64,000 nt of DNA from NCBI GenBank assembly GCA_902779305.1, contig CACZBD010000018.1, forward strand, positions 1 through 64,000. Reading direction: 5' to 3'. A program made the translations under genes and the position numbers. Positions within the stretch are counted from its first letter, which is position 1. Each line of letters starts with the position of its first letter. The stretch is from an uncultured Lachnospiraceae bacterium. Its GTDB lineage: Bacteria > Bacillota > Clostridia > Lachnospirales > Lachnospiraceae. This document shows, in pieces, positions 24,729 through 33,079 of this stretch. Below the pieces are notes generated by a model. It had not been told where the DNA came from. It worked only from the letters and a program-made list of their open reading frames with translations, and searched no databases.

Positions 24729-26292
24729 GTCCTTTCATAACCTCCAGAAGACTCTGCTTTGACTGTTCTTCCTGAATCAAAAGATCTTTAAGCTCAACAT
24801 TAAGCTTTTCCATGGTCTCTTCATAACCTACAGACTCATCTCTATTAATAAACTCAATATATCGGCTCGGGACAAGACTATAGTCCTTCTCGATAATTTC
24901 ATCTTTAGTAGCTCTATAGCAAAACTCGGGAACATCAGAATAATCAGTTCCATAATCATCAAATCGCCATGATTTAAACTTTTCTACAACAACGGCCCTG
25001 TCTTCTTCCGTAAATTCAATATACTTCTTCTCATACGGATGTCCCATCTGGCGAAGATCCATAAATAAGACTTCCCCAGATCGGTCTCGAAAGCGAACAT
25101 CTCCATCTGGGCGTTTTTCTGTTCTTGAACGCTTATTTTTATTTAGCATCCATACTGTCACAGAAATGTCTGTTGTATAGAACATATTTCTTGGAAGAAT
25201 AATTATTGATTCTACGATATCGTTTTCTATAAGTCGCTTACGTATTTCGTACTCATCATTTCCAACCGAACCAGCTGACAATGCGCCATTGGCCAGCAAA
25301 ACAACACCTACTCCATTCTGTCCGAGTTTAGATAATGTGTTTAAAAGCCACCCATAATTGGCATTACTGGTTGGAGGAGTCGGATATCCATTCCAGCGCG
25401 GATCGTCATTTAATTGATTAGACTCACGCCAATCCTTTTGATTAAAAGGAGGATTTTCCAAGGAGAAATCTGCCTTTAAATCTTTATGCTGATCATTTAA
25501 AAATGTGTTTGCAGCTTCAGCGCCAAGATTAGCTGATATTCCTCTGATAGCAAGATTCATCTTAGCAAGTCTTCTCGTTGTATCAGTGAGCTCCTGTCCA
25601 TATATAGAAACATTTAGCCTGTTACCTTTGTGCTCATCAACGAAACGCATAGATTGAACAAACATTCCGCCTGAACCACACGCTCCGTCATATACAATTC
25701 CAGAATAGGGTTCAATAAGTTCGCAAAGCAAAGCAACAACAGTACGAGGTGTATAGAATTCCCCTTTACCTTTTCCTTCTTTTAAGGCGAACTGTCGAAG
25801 ACAATATTCGTATACTTTTCCAAAGACATCTTTGTCTCCTCCAACTTGAAGTTCAAGACCATTGATTAAATCCAGCAAAGAGGATAAACCGCTGGGATCC
25901 ATGTGGAGTCTTGAATAATAGTTATCTGGTAACGCCCCTTCCAGTGCAGGATTTTTCTGTTCAATTTCATGTAAAGCAGTATCGATCTTTATCGCTATGT
26001 CAGGCTGCTTTGCATTCTGCATAATATAGTTCCATCTTGCAGATTCGGGAATGTAAAAAACATTGTCCTTTGTATAAAAAGGCATCATTTCAAGAAAACT
26101 CTCCTGCCCATTCGCAATCATGTTTTCTCGATGCTCATTAAATTTATCATTAGCATATTTCAGGAAAATCAATGAAAGAACCACATGCTTGTACTCTGCA
26201 GGTTCCACCTTTCCTCGAAGCTTGTTAGCAGCATCCCAAAGAGTCTGTTCTATGGGCTTTTCTTCTTTTACTTTTGCGCTTCCTCTTGCCAT
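24706..26292 (-). CDS. hsdM: Type I DNA adenine methyltransferase, M subunit
   Basis: 528 residues. An N-terminal helical domain (15-150) with LRGKVEPAEYKHVVLSLIFLKYANDKF is followed by the SAM motif I DGACGSGGMFVQS and motif IV NPPFNQKDW, the N6-adenine methyltransferase signature. It protects host DNA and forms the complex M2S, or R2M2S for restriction. AGGAGATA precedes the start at 26292. It is the first gene of the hsdM-hsdS-(146 aa)-hsdR operon. Confidence 0.95.
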   Translation of the reverse strand: MARGSAKVKEEKPIEQTLWDAANKLRGKVEPAEYKHVVLSLIFLKYANDKFNEHRENMIANGQESFLEMMPFYTKDNVFYIPESARWNYIMQNAKQPDIAIKIDTALHEIEQKNPALEGALPDNYYSRLHMDPSGLSSLLDLINGLELQVGGDKDVFGKVYEYCLRQFALKEGKGKGEFYTPRTVVALLCELIEPYSGIVYDGACGSGGMFVQSMRFVDEHKGNRLNVSIYGQELTDTTRRLAKMNLAIRGISANLGAEAANTFLNDQHKDLKADFSLENPPFNQKDWRESNQLNDDPRWNGYPTPPTSNANYGWLLNTLSKLGQNGVGVVLLANGALSAGSVGNDEYEIRKRLIENDIVESIIILPRNMFYTTDISVTVWMLNKNKRSRTEKRPDGDVRFRDRSGEVLFMDLRQMGHPYEKKYIEFTEEDRAVVVEKFKSWRFDDYGTDYSDVPEFCYRATKDEIIEKDYSLVPSRYIEFINRDESVGYEETMEKLNVELKDLLIQEEQSKQSLLEVMKGLGYEIKL

Positions 26293-26394
26293 AATTGTCT
26301 TATCTCCTGTATTTGTTATAGTCTGGTAAGCTATTTATTGGGTTTGCTTTCTCTTATGCTACCACCTTTATAGTCCAATATTCTTCCCCCTTCT

Positions 26395-27168
26395 TCATTC
26401 CTGTTCCATATACTCTCTGCGAATTTCTGACAACGTCTTCCCGCTTGCTTTATGAACAGAAAACTTATATGTCTCAATTGAAGTCCACCCGTAAACATTC
26501 TTAAGCCACTGTGCTATAGAAAGGATTTCGCCTTCCGGTAACCGGACCAGTCCATCGGCTTGTAAAACCACCTCGTCTTCTCTATCACGTGCCACCAGCA
26601 CATCTCCGGCAGACACAACGCCCCACCTGAGCATATCCTTTATCTTTGGCAATACAGTACGGTTAACTGCACCCCTACCGCTTGACCTTCTCTTTACCCA
26701 ATCATTCGGTTTTTCAACAACTTCAAACTTGGGCGCTTTTGAAGACGCTCCGATCTGGAAAACCTTGATTTCGCACAGGAAAAAACGAACCGATTCGTCC
26801 GTATGATTATTCAACCACTCGACAGCCGCTCTATGTTCGTCCCGGGCACGTTTAACTATCCACACTACATAATCAGCCTTGGTGCCGGAAGCATAGGTTA
26901 TCAGTTTTCCCAAATGATCATGATCCGTATCGCCAAGCTGGTTTTCTATCAATACTTTCCGATCGGTATCCGTTTCATAAGCAATGATATCAGCGCGAAA
27001 GTCGCCCACAGACACTTCCGTATCATCGGCGCTCAAATCTATCCCCAGGGCTTCAGACAAAATCTCAATGTTATCCTGTTGGGCAAGCCATGGCGTAAAA
27101 TCTCGGGCTTCATCTGGCCAAATATCACGAATATTCGTTATTTCCTTTAATCTTCCCAGTTCTTCCAT
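26395..27168 (-). CDS. DUF4268/PD-(D/E)xK-like nuclease-fold protein
   Basis: 257 residues. The central part reads VGDFRADIIAYETDTDRKVLIENQLGDTDHDHLGKLITYASG, which fits the E-x-Q variant of the PD-(D/E)xK fold found in DUF4268-like proteins. The C-terminal third (EEILSIAQWLKNVYGWTSIETYKFSVH) looks like a small DNA- or partner-binding domain typical of these proteins. It starts with good GAGG spacing at 27168, 102 bases before hsdM on the same strand. Its role (single-protein defence or an accessory of the restriction system) is unknown. Confidence 0.7.
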   Translation of the reverse strand: MEELGRLKEITNIRDIWPDEARDFTPWLAQQDNIEILSEALGIDLSADDTEVSVGDFRADIIAYETDTDRKVLIENQLGDTDHDHLGKLITYASGTKADYVVWIVKRARDEHRAAVEWLNNHTDESVRFFLCEIKVFQIGASSKAPKFEVVEKPNDWVKRRSSGRGAVNRTVLPKIKDMLRWGVVSAGDVLVARDREDEVVLQADGLVRLPEGEILSIAQWLKNVYGWTSIETYKFSVHKASGKTLSEIRREYMEQE

Positions 27169-27320
27169 TCATCAACCTCGTGCTTTTGCGGTTTCAAGCG
27201 AAAACAGTGCAACATCACATTTTTAAGTGTACTATACTTTCTCAATGGATTAAAGGAAAATTGCGCTTTTATACGCATTTTTATGATAAAGATGAACTAT
27301 TCTTCTATTCGTACTTTATC

Positions 27321-27623
27321 TCAGCCTTTTTTGCTGCCGTAAAACAGATTTGCGTACATAACACAATCCCAGATGGCTTCTTCACTCGCATACCGATAAT
27401 ACGTCCACGGGTCAACCCATTTTGAGCCTTTTGCCATATTGCAGCGACGACATAGTGGCATCATGTTTTGGATTCTGCCTCGCGAGCCTCCGGCACTCTT
27501 GGGAATTACATGATCAACTGTTTTTGTACCATAAATCTTATGCCCGCAATGCGCACATACACCTCCGGCCTTTTTCCAAATTTTTTTCCGTAATTCTTTC
27601 TTGGATAACTTCTGCCTGTGCAT
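27321..27623 (-). CDS. HNH endonuclease
   Basis: 100 residues, nearly all one HNH domain: CAHCGHKI, TVDHVIPKSAGGSRGRIQNM, PLCRRCNMAKGSKWVDP. The four Cys form the structural zinc site; DHVIP and the following Asn/His positions give the beta-beta-alpha-metal active site. It resembles small HNH proteins of phages and defence islands. GGAGGAGG lies eight bases before the start at 27623. A 152-base gap separates it from the PD-(D/E)xK-like gene. Confidence 0.85.
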   Translation of the reverse strand: MHRQKLSKKELRKKIWKKAGGVCAHCGHKIYGTKTVDHVIPKSAGGSRGRIQNMMPLCRRCNMAKGSKWVDPWTYYRYASEEAIWDCVMYANLFYGSKKG

Positions 27624-27806
27624 ACACTAACCTCCTCCCATGGCATGAACCTCCTATATATCCGTTGTCGCTGTTCCATGTAAGGTGGTTTGCTACCATT
27701 TGTTAAGTTTTCTGTTTGGTAAAAACGATGCGATTATGATATGAATGATTATGGTTCGGGGACATTTTGTGAGATAATTATAGCAAAGAACCGTTCACAA
27801 AATAAG

Positions 27807-28727
27807 CTATTCCGACCAGCAAAACGGACAGGTTCCACCATTAAGAATCATCAAATTTGGACTGCGTCTCCACTCATGCCCTTTTTCACATATCCACCAT
27901 CTCTTTCGGCTGTTAGAGTATACAACATCCGCAGGTGTAGTATTTCTATTTTTGGTTGGGTGCCATTCATCCAGTAAATATTCCAATGCGTTTAATTTGC
28001 AATATGTTTCAAGATCATTGAATCCTTTGCACACTTTAAGATTTGACAATTGTGGACACCGCGTTTTATCAGTCACTCGTCTTGAAATAGATGTTTTCCA
28101 TTCAAAGTCAAAATGCTTTCCTGTTATGGGATCGTCATAGGGTAATATCCACCATGCTTTTTTACTACTTTTAGGTGTCACATCTGAAGGTCTTTTTTCC
28201 CCATTCTTTGTGGGATGCCACTCGTCAAGCAGATTCTCCATTCCGTCGTTATACCCCGGCCAAACCCTATGTCCGGATAAAAATGGACAGCCTGATTTCT
28301 GTTGTATTCTGTCTCTTAGCATCTCCTTCCATTCAAAGTCAAAGTGTTTTCCTGTTATGGGGTCGTCATAAGGCAGCATCCACCATACTTTTTTTTGGCT
28401 TTTTGCATATATATTCGAGGGTTTTATATCTCCGTTCTTTGTGGGATGCCACTCATCAAGCAGATTCTCCATTCCGTTCAACTTACAATATGTCTCCAGG
28501 TCGTTATACCCCGGCCAAATCTTTTGCCCGGACAAAAATGGACAACCTTCTTTTTTATCAATTCTATTGACCACTGTGTTTTCCCATTCAAAGTCAAAGT
28601 GTTTTCCTGTTATGGGGTCATCATAGGGTAACATCCACCATGCTTTTTTACTACTTTTAGGTGTCACATCTGAAGGTCTTTTTTCCCCATTCTTTGTGGG
28701 ATGCCACTCGTCAAGCAGATTCTCCAT
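27807..28727 (-). CDS. DUF4379 repeat protein, four repeats (C-terminal half of a split array)
   Basis: 306 residues. Repeats 1-3 are degenerate (WWMLPYDDPITGKHFDFEW, CPFL or CPQL), repeat 4 canonical (RWWICEKGHEW, CPFC). It opens abruptly with MENLLDEWHPTKNG, which is mid-array sequence in the neighbouring gene, and has no ribosome site. Repeat 2 lacks eight linker residues (PGYNDG-MENLL instead of PGYNDLETYCKLNG-MENLL), an in-frame 24-bp loss. It overlaps the upstream gene by 64 bases in another frame. I read it as the 3' half of one gene broken by a 58-bp deletion; expression as a separate protein is uncertain. Confidence 0.6.
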   Translation of the reverse strand: MENLLDEWHPTKNGEKRPSDVTPKSSKKAWWMLPYDDPITGKHFDFEWENTVVNRIDKKEGCPFLSGQKIWPGYNDLETYCKLNGMENLLDEWHPTKNGDIKPSNIYAKSQKKVWWMLPYDDPITGKHFDFEWKEMLRDRIQQKSGCPFLSGHRVWPGYNDGMENLLDEWHPTKNGEKRPSDVTPKSSKKAWWILPYDDPITGKHFDFEWKTSISRRVTDKTRCPQLSNLKVCKGFNDLETYCKLNALEYLLDEWHPTKNRNTTPADVVYSNSRKRWWICEKGHEWRRSPNLMILNGGTCPFCWSE

Positions 28728-29681
28728 TCCGAAAATGGACAGCCTGATTTCTGTTGCGTTCTGCTATAAAGACTCATCTTCCATTCAAAATTAAACTTTC
28801 TACTCGTTTCAGGGTCTATATATGACATAAACCACCACACTTTATCTTCGCTTCTATACAATACATCCAACGGCCTTAAGTCTCCATTTCGTGTGGGATG
28901 CCACTCGTCAAGCAGATTCTCCATTCCGTTCAACTTGCAATATGTCTCCAGATCGTTATACCCCGGCCAAACCCTATGTCCGGATAAAAATGGACAGCCC
29001 ACTTTCAGGCTAACCCTTTCTTTTGGCGTTGCCTCCCATTCAAAGTCAAAGTGTTTTCCTGTTATGGGGTCGTCATAAGGCAGCATCCACCATACTTTTG
29101 TATTTCCCTTGGGCGATAATTCTGATGGCAATATAATCTCGTTTCTTATAGGATGCCACTCATCAAGCAGATTCTCCATTCCGTTCAACTTACAATATGT
29201 CTCCAAATCATTATACCCCGGCCAAATCTTTTGCCCGGACAAAAATGGACAACCTGATTTTTTGCTAACCCTACTGCTTGGTGTTGCCTCCCATTCAAAG
29301 TCAAAGTGTTTTCCTGTTATGGGGTCGTCATAAGACAGCATCCACCATACTTTTTTTTGGCTTTTTGCAGATATACTCGAAGGTTTTATATCTCCATTCT
29401 TTGTGGGATGCCACTCGTCAAGCAGATTCTCCATTCCGTTCAACTTGCAATATGTCTCCAGGTCGTTATACCCCGGCCAAACCTTATGCCCGCTTGTTCT
29501 GTTATTTACTGTATCTTCCCATTCAAAGTCAAAGTGCCTTCCTGTTTTCGGATCATCATATGGCAACAGCCAAAATACTTTCTTGCAACAAGTGGGGGAC
29601 ACATCAGATGCGGCCAAATCTCCGTTTTTTATCGGATGCCATTCTTTAGCTAATTGAGGATATAAGCATGCTAGGCTTTTT
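28233..29681. repeat. Tandem 255-bp DNA repeats of the DUF4379 array
   Basis: The landmark ATTCTCCATTCCG (plus strand) recurs at 28233, 28464, 28719, 28916, 29171 and 29426. Spacings are 231, 255, 197, 255 and 255, so the unit is 255 bp (85 codons), with copies shortened by 24 and 58 bp. Long stretches between units are nearly identical, pointing to recent duplication. Confidence 0.85.
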
Positions 29682-29707
29682 TTGTATTCTATGTGATTTG
29701 ACTTCAT
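28664..29707 (-). CDS. DUF4379 repeat protein, four degenerate repeats (N-terminal half of a split array)
   Basis: 347 residues. After MKSNHIEYKKSLACLYPQL come four repeats with FWLLPYDDPKTGRHFDFEW, WWMLSYDDPITGKHFDFEW and similar cores. Repeat 1 lacks its CPFL segment (NNRTSGHKVWPGYNDL); repeat 4 is the most divergent (SYIDPETSRKFNFEW). None is zinc-competent, and the frame ends after GCPF in an unrelated tail of 22 residues caused by the 58-bp deletion at about 28734. All other arrays here end with a canonical repeat, so this gene has lost its end, which survives in the next frame downstream. Confidence 0.65.
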   Translation of the reverse strand: MKSNHIEYKKSLACLYPQLAKEWHPIKNGDLAASDVSPTCCKKVFWLLPYDDPKTGRHFDFEWEDTVNNRTSGHKVWPGYNDLETYCKLNGMENLLDEWHPTKNGDIKPSSISAKSQKKVWWMLSYDDPITGKHFDFEWEATPSSRVSKKSGCPFLSGQKIWPGYNDLETYCKLNGMENLLDEWHPIRNEIILPSELSPKGNTKVWWMLPYDDPITGKHFDFEWEATPKERVSLKVGCPFLSGHRVWPGYNDLETYCKLNGMENLLDEWHPTRNGDLRPLDVLYRSEDKVWWFMSYIDPETSRKFNFEWKMSLYSRTQQKSGCPFSEWRICLTSGIPQRMGKKDLQM

Positions 29708-29758
29708 TTTCCATAAGTCTCCATGTTATATGTGTAAGAATTTGATGACTTTTTGCCG

Positions 29759-30775
29759 CTAATTACAATATGGACAACTTGTTCCATTCGATCTATGGTC
29801 AATAGATGTTCTCCATCTATGTCCCTCTTTACATATCCACCACACCCTCTTGTTTGAAAACCTGGCATAGTTTTCAGGTCTTTTGTTATGATTTTGAACA
29901 TAATCCCATTCCTGACACAGTATTGGATCAGAGGATTTTAAATCATTTATTCCAGTGATGACTCTTTTTCCGCTGCAATATGGACAACCGTCTCCTCTGA
30001 ATCTGTTATAAACTTGTGCATACCACTCATGGCCTTCTTTACATCGCCACCACAAAAAATGATTAGACTGAGCTGATATATCTGTTACTTTTATGGCGTT
30101 TTTTGTAGGATGAATTTCTTGGAAAATTTCTGGAGCAATTACTGATAGTCTGTTTTCAGGAACACACAGCGGGCAATGTGTGATCTTGACACGGTTCTTT
30201 ACCGTATCACTCCATTCATGACCATTAACACATTTCCACCAAATCCTGCGGTTTGATCCGTAAGAGACACCGGTTGGTTTTAATCCTGTGTTTTTTTCAT
30301 AATTCCATTGCTCTGCTATTTCTGGATGTCTAGATTGTAAGTCCGTTTCACCTATGGCAATTCGCTTGTGCGCACAGTATGGACAACCCCTTCCTCTTGT
30401 TCTTGTGTTAATTCCACTCTTCCATCTATGACCCTTTTCACATATCCAATAACACTTTTTGTTTGATTTTGGTAAATATTCTGATGGATCTGATTGATTG
30501 CTTTCATAATCCCATTGGTCTGCTACATCTGGATATAACGTCGCAAGATCATTTTCTCCAGCAATTGGCCTTTTCCCAGAGCAATATGGGCAGCCATCTC
30601 CTCTGATCGCCCGTTTTTTAACCTGTGCCTTCCACTTATGTCCTTTTTTGCATATCCAATTAACCGTTTTTGCAGATCCATATGTGATCTTTTTTATATC
30701 TATCTCAATGTTTTCTGTGTAATCCCACTCGTTAACTAAACTTGGATACTTATCAATAAGCCCATTCTTAATCAA
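29759..30775 (-). CDS. DUF4379 protein with five canonical zinc repeats, coupled to the recombinase operon
   Basis: 338 residues, five repeats of about 67-70, each with all four ligands: WICKKGHKW/CPYC, WICEKGHRW/CPYC, WWKCVNGHEW/CPLC, WWRCKEGHEW/CPYC, WWICKEGHRW/CPYC. It starts with TTG at 30775, eight bases inside the end of the preceding TnpC-like gene, with AAAGGGA upstream; translation is therefore probably coupled to that of the recombinase operon. This suggests a part in transposition or its control, for example DNA binding at the element ends (inference). No catalytic domain is visible. Confidence 0.8.
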   Translation of the reverse strand: MIKNGLIDKYPSLVNEWDYTENIEIDIKKITYGSAKTVNWICKKGHKWKAQVKKRAIRGDGCPYCSGKRPIAGENDLATLYPDVADQWDYESNQSDPSEYLPKSNKKCYWICEKGHRWKSGINTRTRGRGCPYCAHKRIAIGETDLQSRHPEIAEQWNYEKNTGLKPTGVSYGSNRRIWWKCVNGHEWSDTVKNRVKITHCPLCVPENRLSVIAPEIFQEIHPTKNAIKVTDISAQSNHFLWWRCKEGHEWYAQVYNRFRGDGCPYCSGKRVITGINDLKSSDPILCQEWDYVQNHNKRPENYARFSNKRVWWICKEGHRWRTSIDHRSNGTSCPYCN

Positions 30776-31508
30776 AATTGATCCCTTTCAATGTTAACTC
30801 TGCAAGATTTTCTGCTTTTTCTGCTAACACTTGTTTTTGATATCCTTTAAGCGTCTTACCAATATCAAACATTTCACCTATCTCTTCGCTGATACTTTGT
30901 TGATATCTGTCTATATCTATCTCTCCATCGTTTATTCCCATTTTTTCGAGCATTTCCCGGCGGCTATTTTCATCCGTTACTCGTATGATATAATTTAGCC
31001 TTTTCTCAAGTTTTTTTTGTTTTTGCGTTATTGATTTAATTTTAATATCTAACTCATTAATAACAGTCTCCTGCTCCCTGTTTTGCCTTCTCAAAGCCTC
31101 ATTCTCTGTAGAAAGATATCCGTTTTTCGAAAGAAGTTTATTAAAGGTTTCCCTCGTCTCAACAACCAATTTCTTTTGGACGATCAGAGGCAATTCAAAA
31201 AAGGCATCGATGTTTGCCGCTTTCAAAAGCGTGTTCCTGTTAACGCTGGAAACAATGCTTCTAGATTTATTAATCTCATTAATCTTTACTGTGCAACTTT
31301 TTGTATATTCTACTGGCTTGTTTGTTTTTGGATCCTTCCCTTTGATTGGTCGTGTAAAATGATAGTCTCTTACTTCTTCAAGTCCTGGAATATTATTTCT
31401 CGACCATTCTGCTAATTCCGTAGCTTTGATTTTGTTTCGTTCCTGTTCGGCGAATTTAACTACCGCTTCTAATAGTAAATCTTCGGGGAATTTTTGTGTT
31501 TTAGCCAT
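30768..31508 (-). CDS. TnpC/DUF6262-like protein of the recombinase operon
   Basis: 246 residues, predicted mostly helical with a coiled coil at about 125-180 (ENEALRRQNREQETVINELDIKIKS is its core). In Tn554-type elements the third gene, tnpC, encodes a coiled-coil protein that influences orientation and frequency of transposition; position and character fit. The N-terminal part (LLEAVVKFAEQERNKIKATELAEWSR) may be a DNA-binding helix bundle. It overlaps the preceding recombinase gene by 40 bases and has GGAGGT before its start. Confidence 0.65.
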   Translation of the reverse strand: MAKTQKFPEDLLLEAVVKFAEQERNKIKATELAEWSRNNIPGLEEVRDYHFTRPIKGKDPKTNKPVEYTKSCTVKINEINKSRSIVSSVNRNTLLKAANIDAFFELPLIVQKKLVVETRETFNKLLSKNGYLSTENEALRRQNREQETVINELDIKIKSITQKQKKLEKRLNYIIRVTDENSRREMLEKMGINDGEIDIDRYQQSISEEIGEMFDIGKTLKGYQKQVLAEKAENLAELTLKGINFD

Positions 31509-33079
31509 TCTTTTGCTACCTCCTTAGTCCTGATATCGCAGCCCACCTTATACCTTGAAACATCTGTCTGTACCTGCAAAAGCATTTCCTCTAATGTCTT
31601 TTCTCCATTGTTCTTGATGCTTAAGACTCCGTTCAAATAATCTACTGTCATCTTTGCGTGTTCTTCTGTCATTTGCATTAATGGATCCATGTATTCGTCC
31701 ATTTCTTTTTTTGTGGGAATGTAATATTTGCAGCCAATACAGTTTCCCACATGTTTATGCCTTATACAGTCATCAAAGTTTTCGTTGTCCTTCTCTCTTT
31801 TTTCTGCTGTGCAAACAGAGCGGTTCAAGTCGACGGCCAGCGTTGCTGATTTCATTAATTCATCATACAAATCCTGCTCCTGACTTTCCATTCTGTTCTG
31901 TAATTGTATTATTGATGAGTTTCGAATTGTTTCGGTGATATTTGTATAATATCCAAAAGTAGTTTGAACAGATTCATGGTCTGCCAGTTGTCGACATATG
32001 TCTTCTCCGGCATCTTGAAACATAAGATTAGTTAACGCGATGGGTCTGCTGTCACCTGCACTAACAATCTCAAACTCCTTGATTCCCGAAGCATATCTGA
32101 CAAAATCATATCTTCTGTTTCCAATAATATGGGTATTCATAAATCCGGCCAAAAGGGCATTAAATGCCTGCAATGACAACATCTTGTTAACCATTGACTT
32201 GCTATATGCAAACAAAAACCTTCTATCCTGTTTCGCTGTTAATCCAATATATTTCTCAATTTTCGATATCACAGGAGTATCTGGTACCTTATACGAGAAA
32301 ACAGAGTAATCCTTCTCAACATCATAATATACAGTTCTGCGCCCCTTTTTCAGTTTCGTTCGTCTAATGCTCAAGTATACACTGTCACCTTTTCGTTCTA
32401 TACAATTTAAGGGGGTAACAAGCATTTCTGTTGCCCTGAGCGGTAAAACAAAGGTGATATTTACCCAAAAATAGATCGGAAACCATTTTATAAAATCCTC
32501 ATCCTCAATGCTCGTTGCATACATTTTGTTTATCTCGTTTTCTATAGCGAGATAATTTATTACCGGACTCAATTTCCTTTGCGGCGAAGATTCTGACTTG
32601 GTTATCTTTACTCCTTTGGTAATCTTATCGATTTGTTTCATGGGTGTATTGATAAAAGCGAGAAAATCGGTTAGTGCAATTAAATTTTCTTCTGAAATCT
32701 GGTATTTTCTATCTCCATAATGTTGTACAAACTCCCTTAGCACGTTTAGTTTATTTTTTTCAATAGTTTGGTAAATATACACGCCATTACAGTATATGAC
32801 ATAGCATTTAAGCATGTTGATCATCGTATCTTTTGGTATTCCAAACACTTTTCCGATATGGCTGCTATACAAATAATCATCAATTTCAAAACATAATCCA
32901 AAATACTTGATTCCAGAATATGCCATCCATTTATCATCTTCGAACTGGCCTTTGATCTCCCCTTTGTCAACTAAGGATTGAAACACCTCTTTGCAACTGT
33001 TCATAAATGATACGCTGAATGTATTTTCAGTGAAAATAATAATATCTTCTGTTTCTATTTTTCTTAATGTCTTATTCAC
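31469..33079 (-). CDS. Tyrosine recombinase 3 of the triad
   Basis: About 536 residues. A helical N-terminal part (SAM-like core-binding, 1-180) precedes the catalytic domain: PLRATEMLVTPLNCI (Arg I), SRPIALTNLMFQ (Arg II region), LADHESVQTTFGYYTNI (His/Tyr box with the likely nucleophile). A Cys-rich stretch CIRHKHVGNCIGCKYYIP follows, as in Tn554-type recombinases. The frame begins with GTG at 33079 (or TTG at 33082), overlapping the end of the preceding gene, with GGAGGG at a good distance. Confidence 0.82.
   Translation of the reverse strand: MNKTLRKIETEDIIIFTENTFSVSFMNSCKEVFQSLVDKGEIKGQFEDDKWMAYSGIKYFGLCFEIDDYLYSSHIGKVFGIPKDTMINMLKCYVIYCNGVYIYQTIEKNKLNVLREFVQHYGDRKYQISEENLIALTDFLAFINTPMKQIDKITKGVKITKSESSPQRKLSPVINYLAIENEINKMYATSIEDEDFIKWFPIYFWVNITFVLPLRATEMLVTPLNCIERKGDSVYLSIRRTKLKKGRRTVYYDVEKDYSVFSYKVPDTPVISKIEKYIGLTAKQDRRFLFAYSKSMVNKMLSLQAFNALLAGFMNTHIIGNRRYDFVRYASGIKEFEIVSAGDSRPIALTNLMFQDAGEDICRQLADHESVQTTFGYYTNITETIRNSSIIQLQNRMESQEQDLYDELMKSATLAVDLNRSVCTAEKREKDNENFDDCIRHKHVGNCIGCKYYIPTKKEMDEYMDPLMQMTEEHAKMTVDYLNGVLSIKNNGEKTLEEMLLQVQTDVSRYKVGCDIRTKEVAKEWLKHKNSPKIYY

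Noticed and set aside
28200..29700. Regularly spaced repeats that might suggest a CRISPR array
   Set aside because: The unit is 255 bp, almost wholly coding in one frame, and without short unique spacers. It is a tandem protein-repeat gene.
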